64,000 nucleotides of DNA. It comes from Erythrobasidium yunnanense (Eukaryota > Basidiomycota > Cystobasidiomycetes > Erythrobasidiales > Erythrobasidiaceae). The notes under the pieces are model-generated. The model was not told where the DNA came from and ran no database searches. It worked only from the letters and a program-made list of their open reading frames with translations. How positions within the stretch are numbered: position 1 is the first letter of the stretch; each line of letters begins with the position of its first letter. The position numbers and the translations under genes are program-made. Shown here in pieces: positions 60,901 to 64,000 of the stretch. The stretch is taken from assembly GCA_001600175.1 (NCBI GenBank), contig BCJC01000001.1, forward strand, positions 1,909,831 to 1,973,830, written 5' to 3'.

Positions 60901-62040
60901 CGGAAGTGCTTGTTTCTCCTTCTACTCTGGGTATTCTGCGAAGAGCCCACCGTTAGCCAGCAATGTATCGTCCCCCCACTACCGCAGCCTTCTGTTTGTC
61001 TTCCTCGGTCAAGATCGAGGGCCAGTTGGAAAATGGAGGATGAGCAAGTTGGGGGTGAGAGAGGCTGGCGTAAAGTGGACTTGAGGCGTGACGTGTCTTC
61101 TTCACTCGAAGAAACAGTTCAAACCCGCCATGCCGGTCGGTGCAGAGGAGCAGAGGAGCTCGCGAGCACCATGCCAAAACGTTCTGCTATGACCTCGCTG
61201 AATCAAGGCGGGCTTTGCCCTATTGGTATCTCAAGCATAGGCTGCGCTCGACCGACCGGCTAGCGCTGAGGTCACACTGAATGCGCGCAGAAGTCGCACA
61301 GAATTGATCGACTAGCCCTGATGTAGCGCCTGTACCTGTCGTGCACCCGCTTGCCGACTACTGCGTATGAATGCTAGAACTACGCATGAGCGTCGCAGCT
61401 GAACGAGCATCGGAGCTGAAGCCCCCCGTCGACCAGAATCGATTGATTACTTCTAGAAGCTAACTCGTCCAGGTTCAATGCCCAACCTCCCTAGCGACTA
61501 CTGAAATGAGCGATATACACTGATTTCTACTGACTACCTAGTGTTTCGACCGATTCTGCCTTGCTTTGATAGCATTTCTCCCTAGCCGATAGCTTGTCGC
61601 ATTTGCACCATTTTTCATTGTTGGTCATCCAGCAGTCGTCTTTGCTATCACTAGACTCGAATCGCTAGAACTGGCGGGTGTGTTCGTACGGGTCCCATGC
61701 GAAGATCCCCGCGACAACGTAGGAAAGGCAGAGTCTGTCAGCGATCGTACTCCTGCGAGACGAAGGGGCGGCTGCCTCACTGAGCCTGTTGCACTTGACA
61801 GGGTGACTCCGACCTGCCCATCTGCGAATGCATCTTGCTACTCGAGCACGAAGCTCCCCAGCGTCCGACCTTGTGACTTGCGCGATACGTACTGAGGAAT
61901 TTCGTCAGATTCAAATATCTATGCTCTGACAAGACATAGCCGCAAGCCTATTACACATAGCACTTAACGCAATCCTCGTTTCCTCGATGGTCTTCCTTGT
62001 TCGTCCAGGTGAACGTGCCTAGCAAAGCTATCAGCATGTG
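60901..62040. other. 1.1-kb stretch without supported genes
   Basis: A 117-codon plus-strand frame (60910-61263) opposes the small gene's promoter and has no recognisable content. Nothing else stands out. Confidence 0.35.
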
Positions 62041-63460
62041 TCAGCAAAGGAGTAAAGGGTGCTCACTGCCATCGCAGCACTCGCTGTTGCATCGGCATAC
62101 GGTATCTCCGGCGCCATGTAGCTCTCTGTTGCGCGCCTTTCCTACTTGTTTATCCGTACGAGCGCCCCTCCTTCGCTTGCGACACTTGCCTTTCGGTTCC
62201 CGATAGCTCTGTACTTTGCCCACCACGGTGCGTGTGGCTCTCTTGCGCTTGGGCGAAGGACTCCCTCTTTTGGATCTCCTAAGCTGTGAACTCGCTGCTG
62301 CTGTTGAGACCAAAGATGGATCAGGAAGTGAAGATCGCTTCTTTTTGAAGTCAGGTAGTTTGGCCTGCGGAGAAGCGGGTTCGGGAGGATCCAGACATCT
62401 ATTCCTTCGAGCTTGCGATTTGAGTAACTGGTCTGCATGCCTACAGTAGCAAAGATGCTTCTCGCGTTCGGAAGTCTTCTTGCTGATGTCCCAGTAAGAT
62501 CCATCAACTGAAGCACCTGGGAAGTCAGCTGTCAACGCTCTTTGATCTCCAGACAGATCATCGCCCGCCTCTGTTTATCGCATCGCTTCAGCCTCTCCGC
62601 CTTCTTCTTCGGCACTTCATCGCTATTCTGTATGACTTGCTTCTTGGCTTGCACTTTGGCCAGACATAACCTGCACGCCTTTGCCTCCACATGGCTAGGC
62701 TGCTGAACGAAGGGACGCTCGTCGAAATGGGTCATATGAAGGCTGCCTGATCTACCGATACCGCGACAGATACCGTGGATACTCCTCGACCTGCTGCACG
62801 CGCGGCTTGCTATGCGCTTCTCCTTTGAGACCTTCGTCTTCGCTGGGATCTCTGTAGTTCTACACTCGGTCAGCGACCGTACGTGATGCCTTCTTACGTT
62901 CGGGTGAGACTGATGCCTTCTTCGTGTATTCTGGCGGAGAAGACGGTCTTGCAGCTGCAGAAGCGGTCGGAGCATTCTCAAGCGATATGCTTTTCTTCCT
63001 GAATGATGTTAGAGGTATTGCAGATGGTCCCGGTCGCAGGGCTGTATCTAAACCCTGAATAGGTCTTGCTTTCTCCCTGGCCTCGACGTCTGCATGTCCG
63101 CAATAGCAAAGATGCCTGTTGCGCTCCGATACCTTCTTGCTAACTTCCCGGTACATCCGCTTCACTGTAGATGAAAGGCTTTAGCTCCGCTGGTGTGTAT
63201 TCGATGGCGACGCGCCTTACGCTGATCATCGCAACTCTTTAGACGTTTCTGCTTTTCTTTTGTAGGTGCCGTGCTCGATTCGACGACTTGTTTCTTCGCC
63301 TGCACTTCGGCTAAGCAAAGCCTGCTGTCTTCTTGGTCAAGATGGATGGCCGGCTGGAAGATGAAGCACGTGCAGCTCAAGGGTGAGCGAGGAAGGTGTC
63401 CAGCTGCCTTGATATGCTCTGTGTATCCTCCATGCAGGCAAACGTCCAGAATCTCCTGAC
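62041..63460 (-). CDS. gene or gene remnant with two tandem Cys-rich modules
   Basis: Two modules about 650 bp apart share the same layout. Module 1 (63380-62880) has 'SRLCLAEVQAKKQ', 'KRLKSCDDQ', an intron with donor GTAAGG (about 63163-63217), then 'REVSKKVSERNRHLCYCGHA' and 'KASVSPERKKASRTV'. Module 2 (62720-62200) has 'CRLCLAKVQAKKQ', 'ERLKRCDKQ', then 'DISKKTSEREKHLCYCRHA' and 'SPSPKRKRATRTV'. The Cys/His spacing (CxL...C...CYCxH) suggests a metal-binding unit. The basic Ser/Pro tail recalls nuclear proteins. No ATG opens module 1 in frame, and module 2's internal donor is poor, so this may be one gene, two, or a decaying duplicate. Family unknown. Confidence 0.4.
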
Positions 63461-63882
63461 GGGATAGCTGAGAGCAGCAAGCATTAGGCTGCGACCAAAG
63501 ACTTCAAATGAGCCTCTCCGACATCGCGCGTCAGATTGGTTGACCTGACGTTAAGCTCGTTATCATTGTAATAATCAGACACGGCGGGAGATCTTGTCTT
63601 CATAAAGATATAGCCCTGTCGCATGTGAAACAACCGAGTCTCTGCCATGATCTGTTTCTGGGCAGAAAACTATGCTGCAGAACAGCCAGATCTTCATATG
63701 CGCATGATACGATGATATTCTCGTCAAATGACGGTTCTGGTTCTATATTACACCTCTTTGCGCTAGCCAGATTCCCTGATGCGACCTGTGACTGGTCGAC
63801 CGTAGTAGCCTCGCAGATGATGCTGATGTGTTCGCATCGACATATCACTATACTATAGCTTCTCGGTAACATTTGCATGACG
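63461..63882. other. terminal non-coding stretch before the minisatellites
   Basis: Only short frames are present and no recognised element was seen. Confidence 0.35.
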
Positions 63883-63909
63883 TTGCGACTCTTGCGACTC
63901 TTGCGACTC
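63883..63909 (+). repeat. three perfect 9-bp tandem units
   Basis: TTGCGACTC occurs three times head to tail, just before the longer 32-bp array. Confidence 0.85.
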
Positions 63910-63923
63910 GCGCAGCGAGGTTC

Positions 63924-64000
63924 TGGCTCTTCTCTCTTGCTGGGATCTTGGTAGCTGGCTCTTCTCTCTTGCTGGGATCTTGGTAGCTGGCTCTTCTCTC
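63924..64000 (+). repeat. 32-bp minisatellite running off the right edge
   Basis: A 32-bp unit beginning TGGCTCTTCTCTC occurs twice without a mismatch and a third copy starts at 63988. The array continues past the window, so its size is unknown. Confidence 0.9.

Noticed and set aside
60910-61263. 117-codon plus-strand frame
   Set aside because: It opposes a gene with strong splice signals and shows no domain or codon pattern of its own.
59817-64000. missing PIWI domain further right
   Set aside because: No DEDX-type motifs or PIWI hallmarks were found on either strand, so continuation of the Argonaute gene to the right is unlikely.

Overview
The window looks like chromosomal DNA of a compact-genome basidiomycete. 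Genes are dense on both strands and broken by many short GT-AG introns, mostly 47-75 nt with CTRAC/CTGAC-like branch sites. Conserved genes are single copy, and the Boi1/Pob1-type protein has the SH3-SAM-PH architecture with a C-terminal calponin-homology-like tail. Placement in Pucciniomycotina (Mixia-like) is only a guess. Gene models below were spliced by hand and checked for reading-frame continuity. No alignment or database search was run, so family names rest on recognised motifs.

Layout, left half (0-30 kb). 0-1 kb is an acidic low-complexity protein running off the left edge. 1.4-4.2 kb is a Pso2/Snm1 DNA cross-link nuclease (-). 4.8-6.9 kb is a siderophore-iron MFS transporter (+) with a perfect ATCWGATAA iron-repressor site upstream. 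7.2-9.5 kb is P5C dehydrogenase. 10.3-11.9 kb is a decayed paralogue of a gene at 51.6-55 kb. 12.3-14.7 kb is a coiled-coil protein with a YbjQ-like domain, followed by mitochondrial ribosomal protein uL13m (14.7-15.4 kb). 15.9-19.8 kb holds three secreted-protein genes, two of them tandem relatives. 20.1-22.3 kb is a proline/serine-rich protein with a CCCH-like finger. 22.4-24.1 kb is Rsm22, 24.2-25.7 kb is Bud22, and 25.7-27.6 kb is Rrb1/GRWD1, divergent from Bud22 across only 44 bp. 27.8-30.1 kb holds two unknowns and a CREG-like split-barrel protein.

Right half (30-64 kb). 30.1-33.5 kb has two tandem RTA1-family membrane proteins, then an ABC-F ATPase, a U5 snRNP 40-kDa WD40 protein, the 1,383-residue Boi1/Pob1 homologue, a RidA-family enamine deaminase and a butanediol-type alcohol dehydrogenase (to 44.4 kb). 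45.5-47.7 kb is a gene built from duplicated exons. From about 48 kb the character changes: lower gene density, minisatellites, and unusual genes. These are a BED-finger plus Dot1-like methyltransferase protein, a 1,027-residue protein combining an OTU-like cysteine-protease fold with a GIY-YIG-like domain, an acidic protein, an Argonaute relic ending after PAZ with no MID-PIWI, a small orphan, tandem Cys-rich modules, and minisatellites at the right edge.

The left and central parts are ordinary housekeeping (ribosome biogenesis, mitochondrial translation, splicing, polarity, iron and amino-acid metabolism). The 48-64 kb segment, together with the decayed paralogue at 10.3 kb, is the accessory part and the best place to look for something new.
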